Source: Pseudomonas uvaldensis (GTDB lineage Bacteria > Pseudomonadota > Gammaproteobacteria > Pseudomonadales > Pseudomonadaceae). From it: a stretch of DNA of 64,000 nucleotides. The translations under genes were made by a program, and so were the position numbers. Of the stretch, positions 26,383 to 36,515 are shown one piece after another. The first letter of the stretch is position 1. Each line of letters begins with the position of its first letter. Below the pieces are notes generated by a model that did not search any database, was not told the DNA's origin, and saw only the letters and a program-made list of their open reading frames with translations. The stretch lies in NCBI RefSeq assembly GCF_021271205.1, contig NZ_JAIWKS010000003.1:434001-498000 (forward strand). The letters run 5' to 3'.

Positions 26383-26531
26383 TATAAAATGCGCCGCTTT
26401 CCGGGGATGACCCCGCAAGCTTAAATCCACACACGTGTCGACACGATGACCTGGGTGCCTTCGGCTTATATAAGTCGCTGGTTGGTCATTGGGATACGTG
26501 GAGGCCAAACCCGACTTATCAAGGAACTATC
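26383..26531 (+). promoter_or_regulatory. rpsB promoter -10 and structured leader (candidate S2 autoregulatory element)
   Basis: TATAAAAT (26383-26390) is a good -10. In the leader, ATAAGTCG (26470-26477) is exactly complementary to CGACTTAT (26512-26519), enclosing a nearly complementary GGTTGG/CCAAACC pair and the segment GGATACGTGGAGGC. The AAGGA ribosome-binding site at 26521 follows the outer stem directly. In E. coli the rpsB-tsf mRNA is autoregulated by S2 through its 5' leader, and from memory the GGATACGTGGAGGC block resembles that leader. Direct evidence of regulation here is lacking. Confidence 0.6.
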
Positions 26532-27269
26532 ATGTCCCAAGTCAACATGCGCGATATGCTGAAGGCCGGTGTGCACTTCGGTCACCAGACCCGTTACTGG
26601 AACCCGAAAATGGGCAAGTACATTTTCGGCGCGCGTAACAAGATCCACATCATCAACCTTGAAAAAACCCTGCCGATGTTCAACGAAGCACTGACCTTCG
26701 TAGAGCGCCTGGCCCAGGGCAAAAACAAGATTCTGTTCGTCGGCACCAAGCGTTCCGCTGGCAAGATCGTTGCTGAAGAAGCAGCACGTTGCGGTTCGCC
26801 GTACGTCGATCACCGCTGGTTGGGCGGCATGCTGACCAACTTCAAGACCATCCGCGCTTCCATCAAGCGTCTGCGTGATCTCGAAGTCCAATCCGAAGAC
26901 GGCACTTTCGCCAAGCTGACCAAGAAAGAAGCGCTGATGCGCACTCGCGATCTTGAGAAGCTGGACCGCTCCCTGGGCGGTATCAAGGATATGGGCGGTC
27001 TGCCTGACGCACTGTTCGTGATCGACGTTGATCACGAGCGCATCGCGATCACCGAAGCCAACAAGCTGGGTATCCCGGTCATCGGCGTTGTCGACACCAA
27101 CAGCAGCCCGGAAGGTGTTGACTACATCATCCCAGGCAACGATGACGCCATCCGCGCCATCCAGCTGTACATGGGTTCGATGGCTGACGCTGTTATCCGT
27201 GGTCGCAACAACGTTAATGGCGGCACCGAAGTCTTCGCTGAAGAAGCTCCGGCAGCAGCCGCTGAGTAA
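26532..27269 (+). CDS. rpsB: 30S ribosomal protein S2
   Basis: Small-subunit protein S2, one of the last to join the 30S particle, bound with S1 near the mRNA exit. The 245-residue sequence starts with the family's [19 protein letters not shown] block, has the coiled-coil helical insert ([22 protein letters not shown]), and includes [21 protein letters not shown]. It has a C-terminal alanine-rich tail. Codon use is strongly biased, as in highly expressed genes. A terminator separates it from tsf. Confidence 0.99.
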   Translation: MSQVNMRDMLKAGVHFGHQTRYWNPKMGKYIFGARNKIHIINLEKTLPMFNEALTFVERLAQGKNKILFVGTKRSAGKIVAEEAARCGSPYVDHRWLGGMLTNFKTIRASIKRLRDLEVQSEDGTFAKLTKKEALMRTRDLEKLDRSLGGIKDMGGLPDALFVIDVDHERIAITEANKLGIPVIGVVDTNSSPEGVDYIIPGNDDAIRAIQLYMGSMADAVIRGRNNVNGGTEVFAEEAPAAAAE

Positions 27270-27297
27270 TCGACGCCCCTGGCGTTGACTCAGTAAG

Positions 27298-27325
27298 CAA
27301 AAAGGGGGCTTGGCCCCCTTTTTGC
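27298..27325 (+). terminator. Rho-independent terminator/attenuator after rpsB
   Basis: AAAAGGGGG, a short CTTGG loop, CCCCC and TTTTT form a GC-rich stem with a T-run just past the rpsB stop. It lies inside the rpsB-tsf unit, so it likely lowers tsf expression relative to rpsB. Confidence 0.85.
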
Positions 27326-27463
27326 CACCTCGAAAACCATTTGTCGCCGGCACCGCTACCTGTTTGTAACCTGCCGCGGTCTATAAGCAATGGTTTTCAG
27401 GAAGAATTGATCGCCCGTTCGGTCGGGTGGAATGGTTGAAAACCTATCCAAGAGGATTTTGAA

Positions 27464-28330
27464 ATGGCAGAGATTACTGCAGCGTTGGTCAAAGAACTGC
27501 GCGAGCGTACCGGCGAAGGCATGATGGATTGCAAGAAAGCCTTGACCAAGGCTGGCGGCGACATCGAGAAAGCCATTGATGACATGCGTGCTTCGGGCGC
27601 CATCAAGGCTGCCAAGAAAGCCGGCAACGTTGCCGCTGAAGGCGCCATCGCCATCAAGGACGACGGCAAGGCCGCCGTTCTGCTGGAAGTGAACTCCCAG
27701 ACCGACTTCCTGGCTCTGCAGGACGACTTCAAGGCATTCGTCGCTGCCAGCGTTGAAAAAGCTTTCGCTGACAAGCTGACCGATGCTGCTCCGCTGATCG
27801 AAGCTCAGGAACAAGCGCGTCTGGTTCTGGTTGGCAAGACCGGCGAGAACGTCAACATCCGTCGTCTGGTTCGCGTTGAAGGTGACGTGGTCGGTACTTA
27901 CCTGCACGGCAACAAGATCGGCGTGGCTGTCGTCCTCAAGGGCGGCGACACCGAGCTGGCGAAAGAAATCGCCATGCACGTAGCAGCGACCAACCCTGAA
28001 TTCCTGCTGCCTTCGGACGTTTCGGCCGAAGCGATCGAGCGTGAAAAAGCGGTTTTCCTGCAGCTGAACGAAGAGAAGCTCAAAGGCAAGCCTGCTGACA
28101 TCGCCGAGAAAATGGTGGCTGGCCGTATCTCCAAGTTCCTGGCCGAAGCCAGCCTGGTTGAGCAGGCTTTCGTCAAGAACCCGGAAATCAAGGTGGGTGA
28201 CCTGGCGAAGAAAGCCGGCGCTGAAATCGTATCCTTTACCTACTTCAAAGTAGGCGAAGGCATCGAGAAGCCGGTCGACAACTTCGCTGAAGAAGTTGCC
28301 GCCCAGGTGGCTGCTGCCGCCAAGCAATAA
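27464..28330 (+). CDS. tsf: Elongation factor Ts
   Basis: EF-Ts is the guanine nucleotide exchange factor that recycles EF-Tu. The 288-residue protein has the N-terminal UBA-like domain with RTGEGMMDCKKAL, the EF-Tu-contacting motif NSQTDFLA, and two core subdomains (one with the VSAEAIEREKAVF helix). Length is standard. The SD is AGAGGA before an ATG. Codon bias is strong, as for rpsB. A terminator follows the stop. Confidence 0.99.
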   Translation: MAEITAALVKELRERTGEGMMDCKKALTKAGGDIEKAIDDMRASGAIKAAKKAGNVAAEGAIAIKDDGKAAVLLEVNSQTDFLALQDDFKAFVAASVEKAFADKLTDAAPLIEAQEQARLVLVGKTGENVNIRRLVRVEGDVVGTYLHGNKIGVAVVLKGGDTELAKEIAMHVAATNPEFLLPSDVSAEAIEREKAVFLQLNEEKLKGKPADIAEKMVAGRISKFLAEASLVEQAFVKNPEIKVGDLAKKAGAEIVSFTYFKVGEGIEKPVDNFAEEVAAQVAAAAKQ

Positions 28331-28357
28331 GACAGGTTTTTACAACTGTCGCCCAGA

Positions 28358-28391
28358 AGAGGCTGCCCGCTCACGCGCGCAGCCTCTTTTT
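28358..28391 (+). terminator. Rho-independent terminator after tsf
   Basis: AGAGGCTGC and GCAGCCTCT form a stem with a CCGCTCACGCGC loop, followed by TTTTT. Placed 27 bp after the tsf stop, it ends the rpsB-tsf unit. Confidence 0.9.
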
Positions 28392-28423
28392 GGATGAGGA
28401 CGCCGATTTATATTGGTTTCCTG

Positions 28424-28472
28424 TCGGAACTGGCTTACAAAGCCGTGTTCCGATGACGCTGTGTCAGCGTCA
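28424..28472 (+). promoter_or_regulatory. Two tandem stem-loops upstream of pyrH
   Basis: TCGGAAC/GTTCCGA with an inner GGCT/AGCC forms one hairpin (28424-28453); TGACGCT/AGCGTCA with a five-base loop forms the next (28454-28472). They lie between the tsf terminator and the pyrH ATG at 28544, with no T-run. They could be pyrH leader RNA or operator DNA. Confidence 0.5.
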
Positions 28473-28543
28473 AGCTAGGCTGAAGGCAGGCTGCAAACAG
28501 CTTGCAAAGAATTTTTGAAAATACGCCGCAGGAGAGATTCGCA

Positions 28544-29287
28544 ATGGCTCAGCAGGGCAGTGGTTATCAGGCTCGCTATAAACGCATTCTACTCAAGCTT
28601 AGCGGCGAGGCCCTGATGGGCTCGGAAGAGTTCGGGATCGATCCGAAAGTGCTGGATCGCATGGCCCTGGAAGTCGGCCAACTGGTCGGGATCGGTGTCC
28701 AGGTCGGCCTGGTCATCGGCGGCGGCAACCTGTTCCGTGGCGCGGCCCTGAGCGCGGCTGGCATGGATCGGGTCACGGGCGACCACATGGGCATGTTGGC
28801 CACTGTGATGAATGCCCTGGCTATGCGTGACGCGCTGGAGCGTGCCAATATCTCGGCCATCGTGATGTCGGCCATTTCCATGGTTGGCGTGACCGATCAC
28901 TACGATCGCCGCAAAGCCATGCGCCACCTCAACGCCAAGGAAGTGGTGATTTTTGCTGCCGGCACCGGCAATCCGTTCTTCACCACGGATTCGGCCGCCT
29001 GCCTGCGAGCGATCGAGATCGATGCCGATGTCGTGCTCAAAGCAACCAAGGTCGATGGCGTCTATACCGCCGACCCGTTCAAGGACCCGCATGCCGAGAA
29101 GTTCGATCATCTGACCTACGATGAAGTGCTGGATCGCAAGCTGGGTGTCATGGACCTGACGGCTATTTGCCTGTGCCGCGATCACAAGATGCCGCTGCGT
29201 GTCTTTAACATGAACAAGCCCGGTGCCCTGCTGAATATCGTGCATGGCGGCGCCGAAGGAACCCTGATCGAGGAAGTTCAACAATGA
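28544..29287 (+). CDS. pyrH: UMP kinase
   Basis: PyrH phosphorylates UMP to UDP in pyrimidine synthesis as a hexamer of the amino-acid kinase fold. The 247-residue protein shows [38 protein letters not shown] and [13 protein letters not shown] chose the ATG at 28544 (SD GGAGAG), since the 14 upstream in-frame codons are not family-like. The stop overlaps the frr start by 4 bp (ATGA). Confidence 0.98.
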   Translation: MAQQGSGYQARYKRILLKLSGEALMGSEEFGIDPKVLDRMALEVGQLVGIGVQVGLVIGGGNLFRGAALSAAGMDRVTGDHMGMLATVMNALAMRDALERANISAIVMSAISMVGVTDHYDRRKAMRHLNAKEVVIFAAGTGNPFFTTDSAACLRAIEIDADVVLKATKVDGVYTADPFKDPHAEKFDHLTYDEVLDRKLGVMDLTAICLCRDHKMPLRVFNMNKPGALLNIVHGGAEGTLIEEVQQ

Positions 29288-29841
29288 TCAATGAAATCAA
29301 GAAAGACGCCGAACAGCGCATGCAGAAGTCCCTGGAGTCTCTGGCGCACAACTTCGGTCGTATCCGCACCGGCCAGGCGCACCCGAGCATTCTCGAGGGC
29401 GTGATGGTGCCTTACTACGGTACCGACACCCCGATCAAGCAAGTGGCCAACATCACGGTCAAGGACGCCCGCACCCTGCAGGTCGTGGCCTTCGAGCGCA
29501 ACATGCTCGCTGCGGTCGACAAGGCCATCGGCAGTGCCGGTCTGAACCTGAACCCGACCAACCTGGGTGAGTTGCTGCTGATTTCCATGCCGGCCCTGAC
29601 CGAAGAAACACGCAAGGGCTTCACCAAGCAGGCCCGCGATGTGGCTGAAGAGGCTCGTGTCGCCGTGCGCAACATCCGCCGCGATGCCAACAGTTCGCTC
29701 AAGGACCTGGTCAAGGAAAAGGAAATCAGCGAGGACGAAGAGCGCCGCGCCGCGGGCGAGATCGACGACCTGACCAAGAAGTATGTGGCTAAGATCGATG
29801 CGGATTTGGCGCAGAAAGAAAAAGACCTGATGGCCGTATAA
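29284..29841 (+). CDS. frr: Ribosome recycling factor
   Basis: RRF splits post-termination 70S ribosomes together with EF-G. The 185-residue protein is the standard length and has the three-helix bundle motifs: [22 protein letters not shown] at the start, and [28 protein letters not shown] with the C-terminal helix [21 protein letters not shown]. It overlaps pyrH by 4 bp and is 13 bp before uppS. Confidence 0.99.
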   Translation: MINEIKKDAEQRMQKSLESLAHNFGRIRTGQAHPSILEGVMVPYYGTDTPIKQVANITVKDARTLQVVAFERNMLAAVDKAIGSAGLNLNPTNLGELLLISMPALTEETRKGFTKQARDVAEEARVAVRNIRRDANSSLKDLVKEKEISEDEERRAAGEIDDLTKKYVAKIDADLAQKEKDLMAV

Positions 29842-29854
29842 GGGTCTCGTTTTC

Positions 29855-30610
29855 ATGGAAAAGACCAAGCAGGCCGGGTCGTTCGCGGTGCCGCGCCATG
29901 TGGCGATCATCATGGACGGCAATAACCGTTGGGCCAAGAAACGCTTCATGCCCGGTGTCGCCGGGCATAAGGCGGGGGTCGATGCGGTTCGCGCGGTCAT
30001 CGAGGTGTGCGCGGAGGCCGGGGTTGAAGTGCTGACCCTGTTCGCGTTCTCCAGTGAAAACTGGCAGCGTCCGGCCGATGAGGTCAGCGCCTTGATGGAA
30101 CTGTTCCTCAAGGCCTTGCGCCGTGAGGCCAAGCGCCTCAACGAGAACAGCATCAGTCTGCGCATCATCGGTGATCGCTCGCGCTTTCATCCGGAGTTGC
30201 AGGCCGCGATGCGCGAAGCCGAGGCGGCGACAGCCGGTGCCGACCGCTTTGTCCTGCAGATCGCCGCCAACTATGGCGGCCAGTGGGACATTGCCCAGGC
30301 TGCCCAGCGGTTGGCGCGCGAAGTCCAGGCCGGACATCTGCGGCCGGAAGACATCACGCCCGATCTGCTGCAAACGTGCCTGGCCACGGGCGACCTGCCA
30401 TTGCCGGACCTGTGCATCCGCACGGGGGGTGAGCACCGCATCAGCAATTTCCTCCTCTGGCAGCTGGCTTACGCCGAGCTGTACTTCTCCGACCTTTTCT
30501 GGCCGGACTTCAAACACGAAGCCATGCGCATTGCGTTGGCCGATTTCGCTTCCCGTCAGCGTCGTTTCGGTAAAACGAGCGAGCAGATCGAAGCTGGAGC
30601 CCGGGTTTAA
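29855..30610 (+). CDS. uppS: Undecaprenyl diphosphate synthase (isoprenyl transferase)
   Basis: UppS adds eight isopentenyl units to farnesyl diphosphate in cis, making the C55 lipid carrier for peptidoglycan and O-antigen. The 251-residue protein shows the catalytic IIMDGNNRWAKKR motif (Mg-binding Asp), GVEVLTLFAFSSENW, and LCIRTGGEHRISNFLLWQ. Its stop and the cdsA start share one base (TAATG), so translation is coupled. Confidence 0.98.
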   Translation: MEKTKQAGSFAVPRHVAIIMDGNNRWAKKRFMPGVAGHKAGVDAVRAVIEVCAEAGVEVLTLFAFSSENWQRPADEVSALMELFLKALRREAKRLNENSISLRIIGDRSRFHPELQAAMREAEAATAGADRFVLQIAANYGGQWDIAQAAQRLAREVQAGHLRPEDITPDLLQTCLATGDLPLPDLCIRTGGEHRISNFLLWQLAYAELYFSDLFWPDFKHEAMRIALADFASRQRRFGKTSEQIEAGARV

Positions 30611-31416
30611 TGCTCAAACAACGAATCATCACAGCCCTGATCCTGTTGCCCATCGCTCTGGGTGGTTTCTTCCTGCTGGAAGGGGCTGGCTTTGCCCTGT
30701 TCATCGGCCTGGTCGTGACATTGGGAGCATGGGAGTGGGCCCGGCTGGCGGGGTTCGCCGCGCAGTCGGCGCGTATGACCTATGCGGCGGCCGTGGCGGC
30801 CATGCTGTTCGTCATGTACGTGGTGCCGGGCATCGCGCCCTGGGTGCTGGGCGCGTCGGTGCTGTGGTGGGCCACTGCAACGTTCCTGGTACTGACCTAC
30901 CCTCGGACCACCCATCACTGGGCCAACGCGGCGACCAAGCTGACCATCGGCCTCTTGATCCTGCTGCCGGCCTGGCAAGGGCTGATCTGGATCAAGCAGG
31001 GTCCGTTGGGCAACTGGCAGATCATGGCTGTGATGGTGCTGGTCTGGGGCGCCGACGTCGGTGCTTATTTTTCCGGCAAGGCGTTCGGCAAACGCAAGCT
31101 TGCGCCGAAGGTCAGTCCCGGCAAGAGCTGGGAAGGCGTCTACGGTGGCCTGGCCCTGAGCCTGGTGATTACGACCGTGGTCGGTGTCGTGCGCGAATGG
31201 ACGGCTGGACAGCTGCTGATCGGCCTGTTCGGCGCCGCGCTGATCGTATTCGTATCGGTGGTCGGCGACCTGACCGAAAGCATGTTCAAGCGCCAATCCG
31301 GGATCAAGGACAGCAGTAACCTGTTGCCAGGCCACGGCGGTGTGCTGGATCGCATTGACAGCCTGACGGCTGCGATCCCGATCTTTGCCGTGCTGCTGTG
31401 GATGGCCGCGCCGTGA
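30610..31416 (+). CDS. cdsA: Phosphatidate cytidylyltransferase
   Basis: CdsA makes CDP-diacylglycerol from CTP and phosphatidic acid, the branch point for all phospholipid head groups. The 268-residue integral membrane protein has about eight hydrophobic segments and the family signature near the C-terminus, visible as [20 protein letters not shown] then [12 protein letters not shown]. Its stop overlaps the GTG start of dxr (GTGA). Confidence 0.97.
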   Translation: MLKQRIITALILLPIALGGFFLLEGAGFALFIGLVVTLGAWEWARLAGFAAQSARMTYAAAVAAMLFVMYVVPGIAPWVLGASVLWWATATFLVLTYPRTTHHWANAATKLTIGLLILLPAWQGLIWIKQGPLGNWQIMAVMVLVWGADVGAYFSGKAFGKRKLAPKVSPGKSWEGVYGGLALSLVITTVVGVVREWTAGQLLIGLFGAALIVFVSVVGDLTESMFKRQSGIKDSSNLLPGHGGVLDRIDSLTAAIPIFAVLLWMAAP

Positions 31417-32603
31417 GTCGCCCTCAACAGATCACTGTGCTGGGTGCCACCGGTTCGATCGGTCTTAGCACGCTGGACGTCATTGGCCGGCATCCAGAGC
31501 GTTACCAGGTCTTCGCCTTGAGTGGCTTCACCCGGCTGAGCGAATTGCTGGCCTTGTGCATACGCCATGCCCCGCGATTCGCGGTGGTGCCGGAGGCCGG
31601 CGTGGCGCGGGCGTTGCAGGACGACCTGCGCGCGGCCGGCCTGCAGACCCAGGTGCTGGTCGGGGAGGAAGGGCTGTGCGAGGTGGCCTCCGATCCTGAG
31701 GTCGATGCGGTGATGGCGGCGATTGTCGGTGCGGCTGGCCTGCGTCCCACGCTGGCGGCGGTGAAGGCGGGCAAGAAGATCCTGCTCGCCAACAAGGAAG
31801 CGCTGGTCATGTCCGGCGCGCTGTTCATGCAGGCCGTCGGAAAAAGTGGTTCGGTGCTGCTGCCGATCGACAGTGAGCACAATGCGATCTTTCAATGCAT
31901 GCCGCAGGATTTTTCCCGCGGCCTGGGGGCGGTGGGGGTCCGGCGAATTTTGCTGACGGCGTCCGGCGGTCCGTTCCGGCAGACACCCCTGGCGGAACTG
32001 GAGCATGTCTCGCCTGAGCAGGCCTGTGCTCATCCGAACTGGTCCATGGGGCGTAAGATTTCCGTGGATTCGGCCAGCATGATGAACAAAGGGCTGGAAC
32101 TGATCGAGGCCTGCTGGCTGTTTGATGCCAAGCCGTCCCAGGTCGAGGTGGTGATCCATCCCCAGAGCGTGATTCATTCCCTTGTGGATTATGTGGACGG
32201 TTCGGTGCTGGCCCAGTTGGGCAACCCGGACATGCGTACCCCCATCGCCAATGCGCTGGCCTGGCCGGAGCGGATCGATTCGGGCGTGGCGCCGCTGGAC
32301 CTGTTCGCCATCGCTCGCCTGGATTTCCAGGCGCCCGACGAGCAGCGCTTCCCTTGCCTGCGCCTGGCCCGACAGGCCGCCGAGGCAGGGGACAGCGCAC
32401 CGGCCATGCTGAACGCGGCCAATGAAGTGGCGGTAGCCGCGTTTCTCGATGGGCGTGTCCGTTACCTCGAGATCGCGAGTATCATCGAAGAGGTCTTGAA
32501 CCTCGAGGCTGTGGTTCGCCTCGATGATCTCGACGCGGTATTCACTGTCGACGCCAAGGCTCGCGAGCTGGCGGGCCAATGGCTGAAGCGCTACGGGCGT
32601 TGA
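31413..32603 (+). CDS. dxr: 1-deoxy-D-xylulose 5-phosphate reductoisomerase
   Basis: Dxr converts DXP to 2-C-methyl-D-erythritol 4-phosphate with NADPH, the committed MEP isoprenoid step. The 396-residue protein shows the NADPH motif [23 protein letters not shown], the metal site [12 protein letters not shown] and [13 protein letters not shown] chose the GTG at 31413, which overlaps the cdsA stop and gives the family N-terminus [10 protein letters not shown]. An in-frame ATG at 31398 lies inside cdsA. ispD and ispF of the same pathway are encoded further on. Confidence 0.97.
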   Translation: MSRPQQITVLGATGSIGLSTLDVIGRHPERYQVFALSGFTRLSELLALCIRHAPRFAVVPEAGVARALQDDLRAAGLQTQVLVGEEGLCEVASDPEVDAVMAAIVGAAGLRPTLAAVKAGKKILLANKEALVMSGALFMQAVGKSGSVLLPIDSEHNAIFQCMPQDFSRGLGAVGVRRILLTASGGPFRQTPLAELEHVSPEQACAHPNWSMGRKISVDSASMMNKGLELIEACWLFDAKPSQVEVVIHPQSVIHSLVDYVDGSVLAQLGNPDMRTPIANALAWPERIDSGVAPLDLFAIARLDFQAPDEQRFPCLRLARQAAEAGDSAPAMLNAANEVAVAAFLDGRVRYLEIASIIEEVLNLEAVVRLDDLDAVFTVDAKARELAGQWLKRYGR

Positions 32604-32655
32604 GGTTGCGATACGTTAGCCAGGTCAGCCCTGGACTGGATTGCGGAGAAAGCAG

Positions 32656-34008
32656 ATGAGCGCGCTCTATATGATTGTCGGCACCCTGGTTGCACTGGGC
32701 GTGCTGGTCACTTTTCACGAATTCGGTCATTTCTGGGTCGCGCGTCGCTGTGGCGTGAAGGTGCTGCGTTTTTCAGTCGGCTTTGGCATGCCGTTGCTGC
32801 GTTGGCATGACAAGACGGGTACCGAGTTCGTCGTGGCGGCTATCCCGTTGGGCGGTTACGTAAAAATGCTCGACGAGCGTGAGGGGGAGGTGCCTGCCGA
32901 TCAGGTCGACCAATCCTTCAATCGCAAGACCGTCCGTCAGCGTATCGCCATCGTGGCGGCGGGTCCGATCGCCAATTTCCTGCTGGCGCTGGTGTTTTTC
33001 TGGGCGCTGGCCATGTTGGGTAGCGAGCAGGTGCGGCCGGTCATCGGCGCGGTCGAGGCCGGCAGCGTGGCGGCGCGCGCGGGGCTGAACGCGGGACAGG
33101 AGATCGTGGCGATCGATGGCGAGCCGACTTCCGGCTGGGCTGCCGTCAATCTGCAGCTGGTTCGTCGCCTGGGCGAGAGCGGTTCGATGCAGCTCACGGT
33201 GCGTGAGCAAGGTTCGACAACCGATTCCCCTCGGGAGCTGGTTCTGGATAACTGGCTCAAGGGCGCCGATGAGCCGGACCCGATCCGCTCCCTGGGCATT
33301 CGCCCCTGGCGCCCGGCGCTGCCGCCGATCCTGGCCGAGCTCGATCCCAAAGGTCCGGCCCAGGCCGCGGGCCTCAAGACCGGTGATCGCCTGCTGGCCC
33401 TCGACGGACAACCGGTCAGCGACTGGCAGCAGGTGGTCGATGCGGTTCGTGTACGTCCTGATACCAGAATTGTGCTGCGCGTCGAGCGCGACGGTGTTCC
33501 AATCGACGTCCCGGTCGCCCTGGCTGCCCGTGGCGAGAGCAAGGCGCCGAGCGGCTACCTGGGGGCGGGTGTCAAGGCCGTCGAGTGGCCACCGGAAATG
33601 ATCCGCGAGGTCAGTTTCGGGCCTGTCGCGGCGATTGGCGAGGGTGCGCGTCGTACCTGGACCATGAGTGTCCTGACCCTCGATTCGCTGAAGAAAATGT
33701 TGTTCGGTGAGCTCTCGGTAAAAAACTTGAGTGGACCGATAACCATTGCTAAAGTGGCGGGCGCTTCTGCCCAGTCGGGCGTCGCTGATTTCCTGAATTT
33801 CCTTGCTTATCTGAGCATTAGCCTGGGGGTTCTGAATTTGCTGCCTATCCCGGTACTGGATGGGGGGCATCTGCTGTTTTATCTGATCGAGTGGGCGCGT
33901 GGTCGTCCCTTGTCGGATCGGGTTCAAGGTTGGGGGATACAGATCGGTATCAGCTTGGTGGTCGGGGTGATGTTGCTTGCCCTGGTCAACGATCTGGGTC
34001 GTCTGTAA
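32656..34008 (+). CDS. rseP: RIP metalloprotease RseP
   Basis: RseP (MucP in P. aeruginosa) is an inner-membrane site-2 protease that cleaves the anti-sigma factor after the first periplasmic cut, releasing the envelope-stress sigma factor. The 450-residue protein shows the zinc motif HEFGH in TM1, the second metal-site motif NLLPIPVLDGGHL, and two central PDZ domains (about residues 115-290). I chose the ATG at 32656. It directly precedes bamA, whose product is under the same stress regulon in enterobacteria. Confidence 0.97.
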   Translation: MSALYMIVGTLVALGVLVTFHEFGHFWVARRCGVKVLRFSVGFGMPLLRWHDKTGTEFVVAAIPLGGYVKMLDEREGEVPADQVDQSFNRKTVRQRIAIVAAGPIANFLLALVFFWALAMLGSEQVRPVIGAVEAGSVAARAGLNAGQEIVAIDGEPTSGWAAVNLQLVRRLGESGSMQLTVREQGSTTDSPRELVLDNWLKGADEPDPIRSLGIRPWRPALPPILAELDPKGPAQAAGLKTGDRLLALDGQPVSDWQQVVDAVRVRPDTRIVLRVERDGVPIDVPVALAARGESKAPSGYLGAGVKAVEWPPEMIREVSFGPVAAIGEGARRTWTMSVLTLDSLKKMLFGELSVKNLSGPITIAKVAGASAQSGVADFLNFLAYLSISLGVLNLLPIPVLDGGHLLFYLIEWARGRPLSDRVQGWGIQIGISLVVGVMLLALVNDLGRL

Positions 34009-34082
34009 CGCTTCGCTGAATTGCGAATCTGCCGCATTTTGCGGCAGTTTGTTTATTGCCAGTTGGAATAAGAAAGGACTTC

Positions 34083-36470
34083 ATGAAACGTCTGCTGCTA
34101 ACAGCGGTAATTACCGTGTTGATGATCGCCGAAGTTCACGCCGAGTCCTTCACTATCTCTGATATTCGCGTCAACGGCCTCCAGCGGGTCTCCGCGGGTA
34201 GCGTGTTTGGTGCCTTGCCGTTGAACGTCGGCGAGCAGGCGGATGATCGGCGCCTGGTGGAGTCCACTCGTGCGCTGTTCAAGACCGGCTTCTTTCAAGA
34301 TATCCAGCTGGGCCGCGACGGCAATGTCCTGGTCATCACGGTGGTGGAGCGGCCTTCGGTCGCCAGTATCGAGATCGAGGGCAACAAGGCGATCTCCACC
34401 GAAGACCTGATGAAGGGCCTCAAACAATCCGGTCTGGCCGAAGGCGAGATCTTCCAGCGCGCGACCCTCGAAGGCGTCCGTAACGAACTGCAGCGCCAGT
34501 ACGTCGCCCAGGGCCGCTACTCCGCCACCGTCGACACCGAAGTGGTGCCGCAGCCGCGCAACCGCGTTGGCCTCAAGGTCAATATCAACGAAGGCACCGT
34601 GGCGGCCATTCAGCACATCAACGTGGTGGGCAACACGGTTTTCCCCGACGAAGACCTGATCGACCTGTTCGAACTCAAGACCACCAACTGGTTGTCGTTC
34701 TTCAAGAACGATGACAAGTACGCCCGTGAGAAACTCTCCGGTGACCTGGAGCGCCTGCGTTCCTATTACCTGGACCGTGGCTACATCAACATGGACATCG
34801 CCTCGACCCAGGTGTCCATCACCCCGGACAAGAAGCACGTCTACATCACCGTCAACGTCAACGAAGGCGAGAAGTACACCGTTCGCGACGTCAAGCTCAG
34901 CGGTGATCTGAAGGTGCCGGAAGACCAGGTCAAGTCGCTGTTGCTGGTGCAGAAGGGCCAGGTGTTTTCGCGCAAGCTGATGACCACCACCTCCGAACTG
35001 ATCACCCGTCGACTGGGTAACGAAGGCTATACCTTCGCCAACGTCAACGGCGTGCCGCAGCCGCACGACGAAGACCATACCGTCGACATCACTTTCGCCG
35101 TGGACCCGGGCAAGCGTGCCTATGTCAACCGCATCAACTTCCGTGGCAACACCAAGTCCGAGGACGAAGTGCTGCGTCGCGAAATGCGCCAGATGGAAGG
35201 TGGCTGGGCTTCGACCTACCTGATCGATCAGTCCAAGACCCGCCTGGAGCGCCTGGGCTTCTTCAAGGAAGTCAACGTCGAGACCCCGGCGGTACCGGGC
35301 GTCGATGACCAGGTCGATGTGAACTACAGCGTCGAAGAGCAGGCTTCCGGCTCGATCACCGCCAGTGTCGGTTTCGCCCAGAGCGCGGGCCTGATCCTCG
35401 GTGGCTCGATCACCCAGAACAACTTCCTGGGTACCGGTAACAAGGTCAGCATCGGCCTGACCCGCAGCGAATACCAGACCCGTTACAACTTCGGTTTCGT
35501 GGACCCCTACTGGACCGCTGACGGTGTGAGCCTGGGTTACAACGCCTTCTACCGCACCACCGACTATGACGAGCTGGACTCCGATATTTCCAGCTATGCC
35601 GTCGACAGTTACGGTGTCGGCGCCAACATCGGCTATCCGATCAGCGAGACCTCGCGCCTGACGTTCGGTCTGACTGCCCAGCAGGACAAGATCAACACCG
35701 GTCGTTACACCGTTGACGAGATCTTCGACTTCGTCAACAGGGAAGGCGACAGCTATCTGAACTTCAAGGCGTCCGCCGGCTGGTCCGAGTCGACCTTGAA
35801 CAAGGGCGTGCTGGCGACCCGTGGTCATTCCCAGAGCCTGGTGCTGGAAACGACGACGCCTGGTAGTGACCTGTCGTTCTTCAAACTTGATTATCGTGGC
35901 CAGCTGTTCCAACCGCTGACCGACAACTACACCATGCGCCTGCACACCGAACTGGGCTATGGTGACGGCTACGGTTCCACTGAAGGGCTGCCATTCTACG
36001 AGAACTATTATGCAGGTGGTTTCAACTCGGTTCGTGGCTTCAAGGACAGTACCCTTGGTCCACGCAGTACTCCGAGCCGTGGCGTAGCGAGGACAGGTAA
36101 CGTAGGCACCGACTTGGACCCGGACCAGGATCCACTGCCGTTCGGCGGCAATGTGCTCATTCAAGGTGGTGTCGAGGTTCTGTTCCCGATGCCGTTCGTC
36201 AAGGATCAACGCTCGTTGCGCACTTCAGTATTCTGGGACGTAGGTAACGTGTTTGATTCCAAGTGCGAAACCACGACCAACACCAATGGCAGCAAGTCCA
36301 ATACTCAGTGCAACGAAGTCAGCCTCAGCAACCTGGCCAGTTCCGTGGGTGTGGGCGTGACCTGGGTCACCGCGCTCGGTCCTTTGAGCTTCGCCCTGGC
36401 GATGCCGATCAAGAAACCGGATGAAGCTGAAACCCAAGTGTTCCAATTCTCCCTCGGCCAGACGTTCTAA
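34083..36470 (+). CDS. bamA: Outer membrane protein assembly factor BamA
   Basis: BamA is the essential core of the BAM complex that folds beta-barrel proteins into the outer membrane. The 795-residue protein has a signal peptide ending VHA, five POTRA repeats (about residues 22-425; for example FTISDIRVNGLQRVSAGSVF), and a 16-strand barrel with the VRGF lid motif (NSVRGFKDSTLGPRS). It ends in the beta-signal QFSLGQTF with terminal Phe. In P. aeruginosa it is called Opr86. It is followed by the periplasmic chaperone gene skp. Confidence 0.98.
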   Translation: MKRLLLTAVITVLMIAEVHAESFTISDIRVNGLQRVSAGSVFGALPLNVGEQADDRRLVESTRALFKTGFFQDIQLGRDGNVLVITVVERPSVASIEIEGNKAISTEDLMKGLKQSGLAEGEIFQRATLEGVRNELQRQYVAQGRYSATVDTEVVPQPRNRVGLKVNINEGTVAAIQHINVVGNTVFPDEDLIDLFELKTTNWLSFFKNDDKYAREKLSGDLERLRSYYLDRGYINMDIASTQVSITPDKKHVYITVNVNEGEKYTVRDVKLSGDLKVPEDQVKSLLLVQKGQVFSRKLMTTTSELITRRLGNEGYTFANVNGVPQPHDEDHTVDITFAVDPGKRAYVNRINFRGNTKSEDEVLRREMRQMEGGWASTYLIDQSKTRLERLGFFKEVNVETPAVPGVDDQVDVNYSVEEQASGSITASVGFAQSAGLILGGSITQNNFLGTGNKVSIGLTRSEYQTRYNFGFVDPYWTADGVSLGYNAFYRTTDYDELDSDISSYAVDSYGVGANIGYPISETSRLTFGLTAQQDKINTGRYTVDEIFDFVNREGDSYLNFKASAGWSESTLNKGVLATRGHSQSLVLETTTPGSDLSFFKLDYRGQLFQPLTDNYTMRLHTELGYGDGYGSTEGLPFYENYYAGGFNSVRGFKDSTLGPRSTPSRGVARTGNVGTDLDPDQDPLPFGGNVLIQGGVEVLFPMPFVKDQRSLRTSVFWDVGNVFDSKCETTTNTNGSKSNTQCNEVSLSNLASSVGVGVTWVTALGPLSFALAMPIKKPDEAETQVFQFSLGQTF

Positions 36471-36515
36471 GCGTCTGACCCAAGATAACGACAATGGATT
36501 TTGTAGGAGTACATC

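Noticed and set aside
32604..32655. Separate promoter before rseP
   Set aside because: The 52-bp gap shows no clear -35/-10 pair; read-through from dxr is more likely.
34098..36209. Long open frame (about 700 codons) antisense to bamA
   Set aside because: It mirrors bamA codon bias on the opposite strand, has no plausible ribosome-binding site or domain, and the composition (rich in Val, Asp, Gln, His) is typical of an antisense shadow in high-GC DNA.
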